Assembly (NCBI GenBank): GCA_031271345.1
Contig: JAISVX010000002.1
Location: forward strand, 1 to 64,000
DNA from: Lactobacillaceae bacterium
GTDB lineage: Bacteria > Pseudomonadota > Alphaproteobacteria > RF32 > CAG-239
Direction: 5' to 3'
Length of the DNA: 64,000 bases
Shown here piece by piece: positions 52,978 to 62,604 of this stretch. Positions within the stretch are counted from its first letter, which is position 1. Each line of letters opens with the position of its first letter. Made by a program: the position numbers and the translations under genes. The notes under the pieces are model-generated. The model saw nothing but the letters and a program-made list of their open reading frames with translations, ran no database searches and was not told where the DNA came from.

Positions 52978-53613
52978 TTAAGATTTTTCTGAAGAAGGTT
53001 TTTTGCTGATGAATTTGTTATTTTTTATCATAAAACGCCAAGGTTTGTCTTTATACTCTTTTGCATAGTCAATCCCTATTCTTTTATCTGCGATGACTTC
53101 TACGTTTTCTGATTTAGGGGAAATCCAGAGCGTATTTCCAGTTAAATCAAGAGCGTTATGCTCGCGGGTTATTGCTAAAGCTTTGCACAGTTTTCCAGGT
53201 CCAGTTGTCAGGTTTAAAATATTGTCCGTCTTCCTGCGCTCTTTCATTATCTCTATTCCGAAAACAGGTTCCAGGGAGCGGATTAAAATTGCGTTGGCAG
53301 TGTTTTTTGGGCTTGTTACGACATTGAACTGATTGTGCATTCCGTATACGAAAAATACATAAGATTTTCCGCCCGCTTCAAACATAACCTCGTTTCTGGG
53401 CGTTTTTTTGTTTGGATAAGCATGGCTCGCCTTATCCTCGGCTCCAATATAAACTTCAAGCTCCGTAATTTTTCCAACCGTAAATTTATTATCAATGCTG
53501 CTGCACAGATAAGCCCCAAGCAAAAGCTCTTTTGCGACATAAAAAACATCTTTAAGATATTCTTCTTTTTTTATTTTATCTGCAAATGTTTCCACCCAGG
53601 AAAAACTCCGCAT
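52978..53613 (-). CDS. DNA-3-methyladenine glycosylase (AAG/MPG family)
   Basis: A 211-aa base-excision-repair enzyme removing alkylated purines. ITELEVYIGAEDKASHAY (with the catalytic Glu region), RNEVMFEAGGKSYVFFVYGMHNQFNVVT and GPGKLCKALAI are the family blocks. The start is uncertain: ATG at 53613 gives normal length and overlaps the upstream membrane gene by 38 bp; no clear ribosome site. Codons upstream are in the other gene. Confidence 0.9.
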   Translation of the reverse strand: MRSFSWVETFADKIKKEEYLKDVFYVAKELLLGAYLCSSIDNKFTVGKITELEVYIGAEDKASHAYPNKKTPRNEVMFEAGGKSYVFFVYGMHNQFNVVTSPKNTANAILIRSLEPVFGIEIMKERRKTDNILNLTTGPGKLCKALAITREHNALDLTGNTLWISPKSENVEVIADKRIGIDYAKEYKDKPWRFMIKNNKFISKKPSSEKS

Positions 53614-53890
53614 AAATGTCTCTGGTGCCATAAGATATGAAGCCGACAAGCACATAAATTCCTAAAAACAGGGATAGTTTAAGCCATTTTCCTTTGACTT
53701 TATTTTTAAGGAGCAGATAGATTGCCAAAGCTGTTCCGAGCAAAGTGCCGTTAAGAACCAGAATTTCCTGGCGGTTCATCTCAAAACTTGTACACATATA
53801 GTAGGCGGAATATACGTTTAAGTATATGGCGGCGCAGATAAGCGCGACAATTTTTATTGTTTTAAACAAAAAAACAAAAAACTTTTTCAT
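53576..53890 (-). CDS. Small membrane protein, three helices
   Basis: Not recognised. A 104-aa product with hydrophobic helices at about 5-30, 42-62 and 68-90 and a basic N-terminus. It overlaps the glycosylase gene, so the two are cotranscribed. Downstream-facing promoter must lie in the 143-bp AT-rich gap shared with the divergent dnaE, which holds no other feature I can name. Confidence 0.6.
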   Translation of the reverse strand: MKKFFVFLFKTIKIVALICAAIYLNVYSAYYMCTSFEMNRQEILVLNGTLLGTALAIYLLLKNKVKGKWLKLSLFLGIYVLVGFISYGTRDIYAEFFLGGNICR

Positions 53891-54033
53891 CTGTTTCCCC
53901 TTTTATTCCAGTTAATGACCAGATTGTAATTGTTTAATTATAATAATCAATAAATAACTATCTTAAAACTCCTTTTTTAAAGTTGTATGAACAGTCTTTA
54001 GTAGTTATTATATTTTCAGTTTAAGAGGGAATA

Positions 54034-57000
54034 ATGCCAGAAACAAAATTTGTACATTTAAGAGTCCACACAGCTTTTTCGTTATCTGAAGGCGCTATGA
54101 AAATAAAAGCTTTGCTGCCAAGGGCAAAAGCTATGGGCTTTTCTGCGCTCGCAATTACTGATACGGCTAATATGTTCGGCGTTAAAGAGTTTTCCGCCTC
54201 TGCTCCCAAAGAAGGCATAAAGCCCATTGTCGGCTGCCAGTTTTATATCAGAAACACCGATGCCGACGATATGTTTAAATCTAAAGGACGCACAATCGAG
54301 CCTGATAAAATTATTCTTCTTGTGAAAGACGAAGATGGTTATCAAAACATCTTAAAGCTTATGAAAACTTCATATCTGGATAATATGCAGCCAACTGAAA
54401 AGGCTCAAATATCTTTGGAAGACGTTAAAGCAAATGGAAAAGGTCTGATTGCTCTGACTGGAGGATTCGAAGGTCCGATAGGAAGACTTTATCTTGAAAA
54501 CAGAGTGGAAGAAGCGGAAGAGTTTTTGCTGAAATTAAAAGATATTTTTGGCGACAGATTATATATGGAAGTTTCCCGCATTGGGTTTGACGACGAGCAA
54601 AAAACCGAAGATTTTTTTATCAGTCAGGCATATAAACACAATATCCCTTTGGTCGCGACCAACGAAGCGTTCTTTTTTGACGCCGATATGTACGAGGCGC
54701 ATGACGCGCTGGTTTGTATTGCCGCCGGCGAATATGTTGCGAACGAGAATAGAAAAAAGTTTTCTCCCAATAACCGCCTGCGCAGCGCGGAAGAAATGGA
54801 AGCTTTGTTTTCCGACCTTCCCGAAGCTTTGCAAAATACGGTAAACATTGCGCGCCGCTGCAACTATCTTTCGGAGTTCGTTCATCCTTTGCTGCCGGTT
54901 TTTGAGTGCGGCGATAAAACTGCCGACGAGTTTATCAGGGAAGAGTCGTTAAAAGGCTTGGCAAAAAGAATGAACGATCATGTTTATACTGAAAACATGA
55001 CGGAAGACGATAAAAATGCAAAAGACGAAATATATTATTCGCGCTTGGATTATGAACTGAGCGTCATCAAAAGAATGGGTTTCGCCGGCTACTTTTTAAT
55101 CGTGTCAGATTTTATCCGCTGGTCAAAAAACAATGGTGTTCCCGTAGGTCCCGGGCGCGGTTCCGGCGCGGGTTCGATAGTCGCCTGGTCTTTGGAGGTC
55201 ACAGACTTGGATCCTATACATTATGATTTGCTTTTTGAAAGATTTTTAAACCCCGACCGTATTTCAATGCCTGACTTCGATGTGGACTTTTGCCAGGAAA
55301 ACCGCGAAAAAACCATTGAGTATGTAAAATCAAAATACGGCGCCGACAGGGTAGCCCAAATTATAACTTACGGTAAACTGCAGTCAAAAGCGGTTATCAG
55401 AGACGTTGCGCGCGTTTTGCAAATGCCTTATTCACAGGCGGACAGAATTTCTAAGATGATACCCATGGGAGTTCAGGGCAAAAACCCAACGTTGAAGGAA
55501 GCTCTTGAACAGGTTCCAGAGCTGGAAGATATGAGAGTTAACGATCCCCAGATTAACAAATTGTTTGATATAGCGATGAAGCTTGAAGGCTTATACCGCC
55601 ATTCAGGCGTGCATGCCGCGGGCGTTGTTATCGGCGACAGACCTTTATTAGAGCTTGTTCCTTTGTATAAAGATCCGCGCGCTGAAATGCCCGTTACGCA
55701 GTTTGATATGAAGTTTATTGAGGAAACGGGGCTTATTAAATTTGACTTTTTAGGCTTAAAAACCTTAACCGTAATCAAAAAAGCGATAGACTTAATCGAA
55801 GAAGATTATGGTATTAAAATTGATATAGATAAAATACCGATGAATGATAAGGCGACTTATGAACTGCTGCAAAGAGGCGATACTGCCGCCGTGTTCCAGT
55901 TTGAGTCTTCGGGTATGAAAGATGTTCATAAACAGATTAAGCCCGACCGTTTTGAAGACCTAATCGCGATAGTTTCTTTATACCGTCCTGGTCCTATGGA
56001 CAATATTCCGAGCTATATCAAAAGAAAGCACGGTCAGGAAGAGGTTGCATATCTTCATCCGATGTTAGAATCAATTTTGGCTGAAACTTACGGCATTATG
56101 ATTTATCAAGAGCAGGTTATGCGAATTTCTCAAAAACTTGCGAACTATACTCAGGGCGAAGCGGATAATCTTCGTAAAATTATGGGTAAAAAACAAATTG
56201 ATAAAATGCCCGCGCAGAAAGAAAAATTTATTTCTGGAGCCGTAAAAAACGGTATAGAAGAAAGTGTTGCGGACACTATTTTTGAGCAAATGGCAAAATT
56301 TGCGTCCTATGGTTTTAATAAATCCCACGCCGCGGCATATTCATTAATTTCATACCAGACGGCGTACTTGAAAGCGCATTATCCAGTTGAGTTTATGTGC
56401 GCGGTTATGTCTCTTGATATAACCAATACGGACAAACTTTTGTTTTTTAAAGACGAAATTAAGAAAATGGGATATGAGGTTTTAACTCCCGATATTAATA
56501 AATCTAAGGCAGAGTTTTCGGTCGAGGACGGAAAAATCCGTTATGCTCTGGCGGCAATAAAAGGCGTTGGCGACGCAAATATGAGGGCTATTGTCGAAGA
56601 ACGCGAGAAAAACGGCAAATTTAAAAACCTTTCGGATTTTATCCACCGTATAGACGCAAAGCAAATGAACCGCCGCCAGCTTGAGCAGTTGATAAAATCC
56701 GGAGCGTTTGACAGTCTCGATTCAAACAGGGCAAAACTCTTTGATAATATAGATATAATTATCAAGCATATCAGCACGGCGACAGAGGTTAAAACAAGTT
56801 CTCAGGCAACTTTATTTGGAGCGGAAGAACTTAAGTCAGAAGTTAAGCTCTCGGATAAAGCGGACTGGCCGGAACTCGACAGACTGAAAAACGAAGCCGA
56901 CGCGATAGGTTTTTATTTATCGGCGCATCCTTTGGACATATATGGTCCCGGGATGGATAAGCTTGGAGTTAAAGCCAGTTCCGAGGTGTTTAGAAATGTT

Positions 57001-57504
57001 AGGACTGGCGATAACATCAAAGCAAAGCTGGCGGGCTGCGTTAACTCTCTCCAAAAACGCTTAAGCAAAAGCGGCAATAAATATGCCTTTTTGGATATGT
57101 CTGATGCAACGGGAAGTTTTGAGGGTTTGATATTTTCGGAAGGGCTGGGAAGATATGAAGACGTGATAAATTCAGGGCTGCCTCTTTTAGTCGGTGTGAC
57201 TATTGATAAACAAAATGAAGACGGCGCTCCAAGAGTGATGATAAATACGGTTGAGATACTTGATAAAGCAATTTCAGAAGTTGCCAACGGGTTGATTATA
57301 TCAATTTCAAATGTCAGCGCCGTCAGGAAGTTAAAAGAAATTTTGTTGCAAGATAAAAAAGGAAGAAATAAAGTATATATAAAACCAGAGGACGCCGATT
57401 GGGATGTCAGGATAGAACTTATGGACGGGTTTGCTTTTGCCAATGATGATATTTTAAGCAAAATCAGAAATATTTCGGGTGTTGCCTCAGTAAAGGAGAT
57501 ATAA
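54034..57504 (+). CDS. dnaE: DNA polymerase III alpha subunit
   Basis: A 1156-aa replicative polymerase. The N-terminal PHP domain starts HLRVHTAFSLSEGAMKIK; the palm has GPGRGSGAGSIVAWSLEVTDLDP and MPDFDVDFC with catalytic Asp residues; the finger, helix-hairpin-helix and OB domains follow (SLYRPGPMDNIPSYIKRK, GFNKSHAAAYSLISYQTAYLKAH). Length is typical. GAGGG precedes the ATG. Two membrane-protein genes follow on the same strand, 3 bp downstream. Confidence 0.97.
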   Translation: MPETKFVHLRVHTAFSLSEGAMKIKALLPRAKAMGFSALAITDTANMFGVKEFSASAPKEGIKPIVGCQFYIRNTDADDMFKSKGRTIEPDKIILLVKDEDGYQNILKLMKTSYLDNMQPTEKAQISLEDVKANGKGLIALTGGFEGPIGRLYLENRVEEAEEFLLKLKDIFGDRLYMEVSRIGFDDEQKTEDFFISQAYKHNIPLVATNEAFFFDADMYEAHDALVCIAAGEYVANENRKKFSPNNRLRSAEEMEALFSDLPEALQNTVNIARRCNYLSEFVHPLLPVFECGDKTADEFIREESLKGLAKRMNDHVYTENMTEDDKNAKDEIYYSRLDYELSVIKRMGFAGYFLIVSDFIRWSKNNGVPVGPGRGSGAGSIVAWSLEVTDLDPIHYDLLFERFLNPDRISMPDFDVDFCQENREKTIEYVKSKYGADRVAQIITYGKLQSKAVIRDVARVLQMPYSQADRISKMIPMGVQGKNPTLKEALEQVPELEDMRVNDPQINKLFDIAMKLEGLYRHSGVHAAGVVIGDRPLLELVPLYKDPRAEMPVTQFDMKFIEETGLIKFDFLGLKTLTVIKKAIDLIEEDYGIKIDIDKIPMNDKATYELLQRGDTAAVFQFESSGMKDVHKQIKPDRFEDLIAIVSLYRPGPMDNIPSYIKRKHGQEEVAYLHPMLESILAETYGIMIYQEQVMRISQKLANYTQGEADNLRKIMGKKQIDKMPAQKEKFISGAVKNGIEESVADTIFEQMAKFASYGFNKSHAAAYSLISYQTAYLKAHYPVEFMCAVMSLDITNTDKLLFFKDEIKKMGYEVLTPDINKSKAEFSVEDGKIRYALAAIKGVGDANMRAIVEEREKNGKFKNLSDFIHRIDAKQMNRRQLEQLIKSGAFDSLDSNRAKLFDNIDIIIKHISTATEVKTSSQATLFGAEELKSEVKLSDKADWPELDRLKNEADAIGFYLSAHPLDIYGPGMDKLGVKASSEVFRNVRTGDNIKAKLAGCVNSLQKRLSKSGNKYAFLDMSDATGSFEGLIFSEGLGRYEDVINSGLPLLVGVTIDKQNEDGAPRVMINTVEILDKAISEVANGLIISISNVSAVRKLKEILLQDKKGRNKVYIKPEDADWDVRIELMDGFAFANDDILSKIRNISGVASVKEI

Positions 57505-57507
57505 GAT

Positions 57508-58401
57508 ATGAAGAAAAGCTTTTTAGAGAAAATGTTCGAGATTGACGCTTATATTAATCAAAAATATATGCAGAGAAAAGAAGAGAAAAAGCCGTTTAGA
57601 ATGCCTTTTGGAAGATTGATTTTTTCGCCTTTTTCATATTTAATCGACTACTTTAAAAATATAGCTGTGCTTATGGGTGCGTATTCTGCGGTAATAACTG
57701 TTTTTTCGTTGCTTGCCGGGCTTACATTTATGTGCATATTTCCCGAAGCCGTCGCGGCAGGCATGTACTGCTCTTCATCGCTTACGGTATATTTTTTCTA
57801 CATACTTTTAAAACTGGTGATTTTTTCCGGCTTTATCTTAAGCTATTATAATATTGTTTCGGGAAAAGAGTTTAGCTTTAGAAGTATTTTTAATATTGGC
57901 TTGCATAATTTAAAAGTTTTGGGCGGCTTTTTTGTATTTATACTTCTTAACCTGGTTCCGTTTTTTTCCATGTATGCCTTGATAAAAAGAGTACCTAACC
58001 CAAATTGGATAATTGAAAGCGTATTTTTTGGCTGTATGTTTATCGGATTTATCGTTCCTTTTATTGTGCTGCGTTTTTACGGAGTGTTCGGTTACTTCAT
58101 TGAGACCGGGAAAGTCTATTCTCTCAGAACTATTTTGAGATTGACCAGAGGAAATGGTTTAAGATTGCTCTTAAGTCTTTTCTTTATTGTTTTATTTTCT
58201 GTTCTTTTTATCGCAAACTATTTTGCAAATTTCAGAGTTATCTTTGATTCAAGTTCAATATGGATTTCCGCCGCGGCATCCGAATTTGTATATAATATAA
58301 TCATTCTTATAGCTATTGGATTGATGGTTGGAAATATGCGCGTACAAAGAAGCATTTTAATAACTGATGAAGAAGACACGGCAGAAGATGACAAAAAATA
58401 A
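57508..58401 (+). CDS. Multi-pass membrane protein, paralog 1
   Basis: Not assigned. A 297-aa inner-membrane protein with about six helices and a charged N-terminal cytoplasmic region. After the fifth helix comes SLRTILRLTRGNGLRLLLS, which is echoed in the next gene as GLKEVIRLTKGSSFKIF, so the two are diverged tandem paralogs. AGGAG lies upstream of the ATG; it follows dnaE by 3 bp. Confidence 0.65.
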   Translation: MKKSFLEKMFEIDAYINQKYMQRKEEKKPFRMPFGRLIFSPFSYLIDYFKNIAVLMGAYSAVITVFSLLAGLTFMCIFPEAVAAGMYCSSSLTVYFFYILLKLVIFSGFILSYYNIVSGKEFSFRSIFNIGLHNLKVLGGFFVFILLNLVPFFSMYALIKRVPNPNWIIESVFFGCMFIGFIVPFIVLRFYGVFGYFIETGKVYSLRTILRLTRGNGLRLLLSLFFIVLFSVLFIANYFANFRVIFDSSSIWISAAASEFVYNIIILIAIGLMVGNMRVQRSILITDEEDTAEDDKK

Positions 58402-59149
58402 GGTTTCTATCCCTTTTGGGGAGATGCTGGCAAGGTCTCTGATTTATACGGCGGAGAATATGAAACTTCTATTTAAAGGGAGCGGCTTCTGGCTTTCTTC
58501 CGCTCTCTTGTTGTCATGGTTGGGAGTTATAAGTGCTTATGGCGATGAAAACTCTTGTTTTTTTACAGTAATATGGGTTGGTTTAACATTGTCGTCGCTC
58601 AGTGTTTATTGTTTTAGATATATTCTTCTTAATGAGAAAAAGCTGCTGGTTAATGTGTCTTTGGGGAAAAGAGAATTTAAATTTTTTGCGGTGTTTTTAA
58701 TATTAATCGGGGTACTTAGTCTTCCGATATTTTTTGGCTTGATACGAGTATTTTTTATTTATCGGGACAATATGGAAGGTATCGGCGAAATATTTTACTG
58801 GCTTATCTTTACAGCGGTTTTTTATGCCGTGGTTATCCGCTCGTCATTTATTCTTCCCTCTATTGCCGTCTGTGATAAGGGTATTGGGCTTAAAGAAGTT
58901 ATAAGACTGACAAAAGGCAGTTCGTTTAAGATTTTTTGTTTGTTTGCCGCCGAAATAATAATTGCTTATATTTTATATCTGACGGCGCTTAATATGGTTA
59001 ATGTTTTTTCTTTTAATGAAAATGCCCGCGTTATATTAAACACGGCTTTATGCTATTTAACCATATATTTTACCGCCTATATGCTGACTATACTTTACGC
59101 GCATGTTTATCAGTATTTGCGTTTTCAAAAGCAGTTGAAGGCTTTATAG
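58388..59149 (+). CDS. Multi-pass membrane protein, paralog 2
   Basis: Not assigned. A 253-aa protein with about six transmembrane helices and the RLTKG segment shared with the preceding gene. The ATG at 58388 (14-bp overlap) is preferred over one at 58367. It ends at a strong terminator, so dnaE and the two paralogs appear to form one transcript. The pair may form a heteromer; that is inference. Confidence 0.65.
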   Translation: MTKNKVSIPFGEMLARSLIYTAENMKLLFKGSGFWLSSALLLSWLGVISAYGDENSCFFTVIWVGLTLSSLSVYCFRYILLNEKKLLVNVSLGKREFKFFAVFLILIGVLSLPIFFGLIRVFFIYRDNMEGIGEIFYWLIFTAVFYAVVIRSSFILPSIAVCDKGIGLKEVIRLTKGSSFKIFCLFAAEIIIAYILYLTALNMVNVFSFNENARVILNTALCYLTIYFTAYMLTILYAHVYQYLRFQKQLKAL

Positions 59150-59150
59150 A

Positions 59151-59175
59151 AAAGCGCCTTTTCAGGCGCTTTTTC
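59151..59175. terminator. Bidirectional terminator
   Basis: An 8-bp GC-rich stem (AAAGCGCC with GGCGCTTT) with flanking A and T runs between the membrane paralogs and the convergent DUF2207 gene. Confidence 0.85.
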
Positions 59176-61251
59176 TTACATCTTTTTAATTAAGCCGGAG
59201 ACTAAATCAAGTTTGTAAAAATCCTTATCTTTCATTTTTTCATTATATACGCCTGCAGCTTCCAAAGCAAAAATGTTTGGCTGATGGGATGAAAAGTTTC
59301 TGGGGAAAGAAACAGAATCGATATTTTTCATCAAATATTCTTTTGTCGTTTTCGCATCTTTAACCGTATTTTTTATCAAGCCGTTTCTATTTGAAAACAT
59401 ATTTGTAAAAGCGAAGATTGCGTATATTGCGGCAATAATCAGCAGTGCCGACAAAGTGTTTAAGACGCTTAGAAGTATTGCGAATGCGAATATTATGAGT
59501 AAGATGGCAAATGTTCTGTAGAGATATTTAATCCATCTTTGGCTGAACCTTTTAGTCAAGAGCCAAATAGATAAGGCAATTGCGATGTCGGAAAAAACCA
59601 TAATAGCCATATTATAAGGCGGACTGTATGCGAGCATTGCTATTCCAACCTGAGACAACAACAGCATAGCCGCGCTGAAAATAATATATCCAAAGTTTAT
59701 TTTTAACAGAAAATTTCTGACTCTGTCTTTGGTGTCTTTTTCAATCAGCGCATAAGCTCTGTTTATTTTTAAGGCGTTTGCCCTGTCGAAAACGATTACG
59801 GATTCTTTGTTTACAAATAAATTATTTACCGCAAGCCTTTCATTTTTGCTCAAACTTCCAAGGCTGTCCGTAAGTTTTATGAGCGAGTTTTCTTTTATAT
59901 CGATGATATTTCTTTTATAAAGCTCTAAAATAAAAGAGCCGAAAGATATTTTATCAAAAATATTTTTAGTTAAATATCTTAATATCGGTCCGTTTCTTTG
60001 GATTGAATATTTAGAGTTTGTTTTGTTATCGGATATAAATATCCAAGATACGAAATATGCGCCGACAATCGCCAGAAGTCCTAAAATTGTTAAAATTATG
60101 TCGCCGTAATCATCAATAATCCAGTCAATTTTTTTATTTACGTCAACAGGAATAAAGTTTTTGCTGTCAATGGATACGATTATATCCATGCTTTCGCCGA
60201 CAAAAACGGGTCTTGTGCTTATAAAGCCCAAAATATTTTCGTTGTCTCTGATATATCTGGCGCTGCTCATGTCAATGCCGTTTGTGCTGTTGATAAAAGC
60301 CGTTCTGCCCAAATCAGGAACATTTCCGGGCATTCGCAGAATTGCTCCGACGCGGGCAACAATAAGGTTCCAGTTTTTGCCGGTTATATTCCAGTAAAAC
60401 TCGCGGAAAGTATCATAATCAACAACTTGTCTGTCAACGATATATTCAAAATCATAAGTATAAACTCCCGGCTCCAAAACATAATCATTTTTGGGTGATA
60501 AGATTAACAAGTTTCCCACTTCATCAATTTTATACTCAATCTCGCTGCCGTTAATTTTAACGCTCACAAGATTGACATTTAGGTTGTATTTATCTCCCGC
60601 GCGCGAATATGAATATCTTGGAAGAGATTTTGATAAGCCGTTTTTTAACTTTTCTCCGTTTGCGACCACAACGATTTTTTCGCTGACCTTGGTTAAGCCG
60701 GTGGGAAGGATTTCAATTTCGCTCATTAAATAAGGTATATGCTCAATTGCGGGGACGAGAACTTTTGTTCCTCCGGGCAGGGTTGCATTGACAGTTTGAT
60801 AGTCTGGCTTTATCCATTGTTCCTGCTGGACGGATACGTTGGCGGGCTGGCTGTCCGTGCTTAATTTGTTTTGACTCTGAGTTTGAGGTTTTCCGCTGAC
60901 GCGCGCAAGGGCATTTTCATAAACCTGCTGGAAAAATCCTTTCTCTTCCCGCTTCATCATCTCTATATATTCGTCGCTGGCGACAACATCGGTAGAGCTT
61001 ACTTCTTTAGCCTCGTCCAAGGCTATTTCTGTTACAACCGCGCGTTTAATTCTTTTTTCCACATAGCTGTCATATTCGTCGGGCGTTTCAAATTCAGGCT
61101 CTTTGACTTTGCGTTTTCCTTGTTCTTTTTGTTTTCTCGCCTGATTAACCTGCATTTCCTGCAGCCCCGTAACGCTTCTTACGGCGCTATAGGAATTTGT
61201 GACAAAAAAGAATGTGGAAATGAAACAAAGTGTAAAAAAAAGTTTTCTCAT
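59176..61251 (-). CDS. DUF2207-type membrane protein, secreted N-terminus
   Basis: A 691-aa protein with a signal peptide (cleavage near SYSA), a charged linker, a beta-rich periplasmic domain (about 165-375) with the DUF2207 pattern (YTYDFEYIVDRQV, FREFYWNITG), a transmembrane helix near 385-410, a cytoplasmic domain, and four or more helices near 525-620. Function unknown. The ATG at 61251 is chosen since it opens the signal peptide; an ATG 9 bp upstream sits on top of the ribosome site. Confidence 0.8.
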   Translation of the reverse strand: MRKLFFTLCFISTFFFVTNSYSAVRSVTGLQEMQVNQARKQKEQGKRKVKEPEFETPDEYDSYVEKRIKRAVVTEIALDEAKEVSSTDVVASDEYIEMMKREEKGFFQQVYENALARVSGKPQTQSQNKLSTDSQPANVSVQQEQWIKPDYQTVNATLPGGTKVLVPAIEHIPYLMSEIEILPTGLTKVSEKIVVVANGEKLKNGLSKSLPRYSYSRAGDKYNLNVNLVSVKINGSEIEYKIDEVGNLLILSPKNDYVLEPGVYTYDFEYIVDRQVVDYDTFREFYWNITGKNWNLIVARVGAILRMPGNVPDLGRTAFINSTNGIDMSSARYIRDNENILGFISTRPVFVGESMDIIVSIDSKNFIPVDVNKKIDWIIDDYGDIILTILGLLAIVGAYFVSWIFISDNKTNSKYSIQRNGPILRYLTKNIFDKISFGSFILELYKRNIIDIKENSLIKLTDSLGSLSKNERLAVNNLFVNKESVIVFDRANALKINRAYALIEKDTKDRVRNFLLKINFGYIIFSAAMLLLSQVGIAMLAYSPPYNMAIMVFSDIAIALSIWLLTKRFSQRWIKYLYRTFAILLIIFAFAILLSVLNTLSALLIIAAIYAIFAFTNMFSNRNGLIKNTVKDAKTTKEYLMKNIDSVSFPRNFSSHQPNIFALEAAGVYNEKMKDKDFYKLDLVSGLIKKM

Positions 61252-61352
61252 AAAATCCATGCCTTGTTAACAAATAAGATATACTATTATATTTATATAA
61301 TTCATTAGTATAAACTACGAGTATTAAAAAAAGATTATAAAAGGAGCATAAT

Positions 61353-62084
61353 ATGAAAAACTCAGTTGCGGCAGTTATTTTAGCGGCAGGAAAAGGAACA
61401 AGAATGAAATCTGATTTGCCAAAGGCGTTAATGCCTATTTGCGGCAAGCCGATGATTCGTCATATAATAAACACTTTTGAAGGCATGGGTATAAAAGAAA
61501 TCATACCCGTTATTGCTCCAGACCAAGAGATTATAGCAGAAGAAGTTGCTCCTTATAAAACTGCGGTTCAGGAAAAACAATTGGGAACTGGTCACGCTGT
61601 TTTAAGCGCCAGAGAAATGTTGAAAGGTTTTGCCGGCAAGATAATAGTTGCTTATGGAGATCATCCTATTATTACTGGAAAAACTTTTCAAAAAGTTTTA
61701 GATAAGCTCGATGATGGTTATGCCGTCGTGTTTGTAGGTTTTAGACCGGAAGACAGTTTGAGATACGGTCGCCTTAAAATGCAGGGCGACGAGCTTGTCG
61801 ACATTATCGAATTTAAAGATGCGACTGACGAAGAAAAGCAGATAAACTTCTGCAATTCTGGAGTTGTCGCTTTTAACGGTTCTAAAATGTTTGAGCTTCT
61901 TGACGGCGTTGGCAATGAAAATGCGGCGGGAGAATATTATCTTACGGATGTTGTAAAAGTCGCTCGCAAAAAAGGGCTAAAGAGCAGTGCGATTGAATGC
62001 GGCACAGAAGAAGTCGCGGGAGCAAATACTTTGGAAGAGCTTGCCGCTCTTGAAGGATATTTAAAGAAAAGACAAGGTAAATAA
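61353..62084 (+). CDS. GlmU-type UDP-GlcNAc pyrophosphorylase domain protein (uridyltransferase only)
   Basis: A 243-aa nucleotidyltransferase matching the N-terminal half of GlmU: LAAGKGTRMKSDLPKALMPICGKPMI (10-35), EKQLGTGHAVLSA, YGDHPII and FCNSGVVAF, NAAGEYYLTD. The left-handed beta-helix acetyltransferase half is absent, and the frame ends cleanly. It likely makes a UDP- or other NDP-sugar; if it is the only GlmU, another enzyme must acetylate glucosamine-1-P. AAAGGAG precedes the ATG. Confidence 0.85.
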   Translation: MKNSVAAVILAAGKGTRMKSDLPKALMPICGKPMIRHIINTFEGMGIKEIIPVIAPDQEIIAEEVAPYKTAVQEKQLGTGHAVLSAREMLKGFAGKIIVAYGDHPIITGKTFQKVLDKLDDGYAVVFVGFRPEDSLRYGRLKMQGDELVDIIEFKDATDEEKQINFCNSGVVAFNGSKMFELLDGVGNENAAGEYYLTDVVKVARKKGLKSSAIECGTEEVAGANTLEELAALEGYLKKRQGK

Positions 62085-62103
62085 TATATTGAAAGGTTTC
62101 TAG

Positions 62104-62604
62104 ATGCAGTTTATCAAAAGGCATTGGTTTGGGCTGATAGTTAGTATTGTAGTTTTTGTTTACATATTTTTATTTATAATAGTATTAACTTCCCCAAGAC
62201 AGGATTTGCAGAAAAGAGGGTTCATTCCTTGTACGGAACAGTTCATTGCGGACGCGGAAAGCTGTAAGGGCAGCTGGTGCATGTTTAAGGCGGTTGGAAA
62301 AAACAGCCTTTGCGATTTTGGAGTGGTCGGCGATGGTTTTGCTGGCTGGATTAAAGGAGAGCAGTCAACGCCTTGGAACGGTTATATTTTTGAGCCGGAG
62401 ATTGAGGTTATGGATGACGAACTGCGGGATTTTTATGATTCCAATCCCAACATATATAAAGACTTGGAAAAACTCCGCGAACTTAATCAAGAGCTTCAAA
62501 ATGAGATTGATATAGAAGATGAAGCAGATTTTTCTGAAGATGCCGACATTGAGTTGGTTGAAGAAATTTTATTGGAAGAGGAGCCTGAAATTGAAGAGCA
62601 ATAA
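62104..62604 (+). CDS. Single-span membrane protein with acidic tail
   Basis: Not recognised. A 166-aa product with one N-terminal transmembrane helix (about 8-30), a short periplasmic domain with four Cys (residues about 40-76, suited to disulfides) and a strongly acidic helical C-terminus. It follows the nucleotidyltransferase by 19 bp and overlaps the peptidase gene by 14 bp. Confidence 0.65.
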   Translation: MQFIKRHWFGLIVSIVVFVYIFLFIIVLTSPRQDLQKRGFIPCTEQFIADAESCKGSWCMFKAVGKNSLCDFGVVGDGFAGWIKGEQSTPWNGYIFEPEIEVMDDELRDFYDSNPNIYKDLEKLRELNQELQNEIDIEDEADFSEDADIELVEEILLEEEPEIEEQ

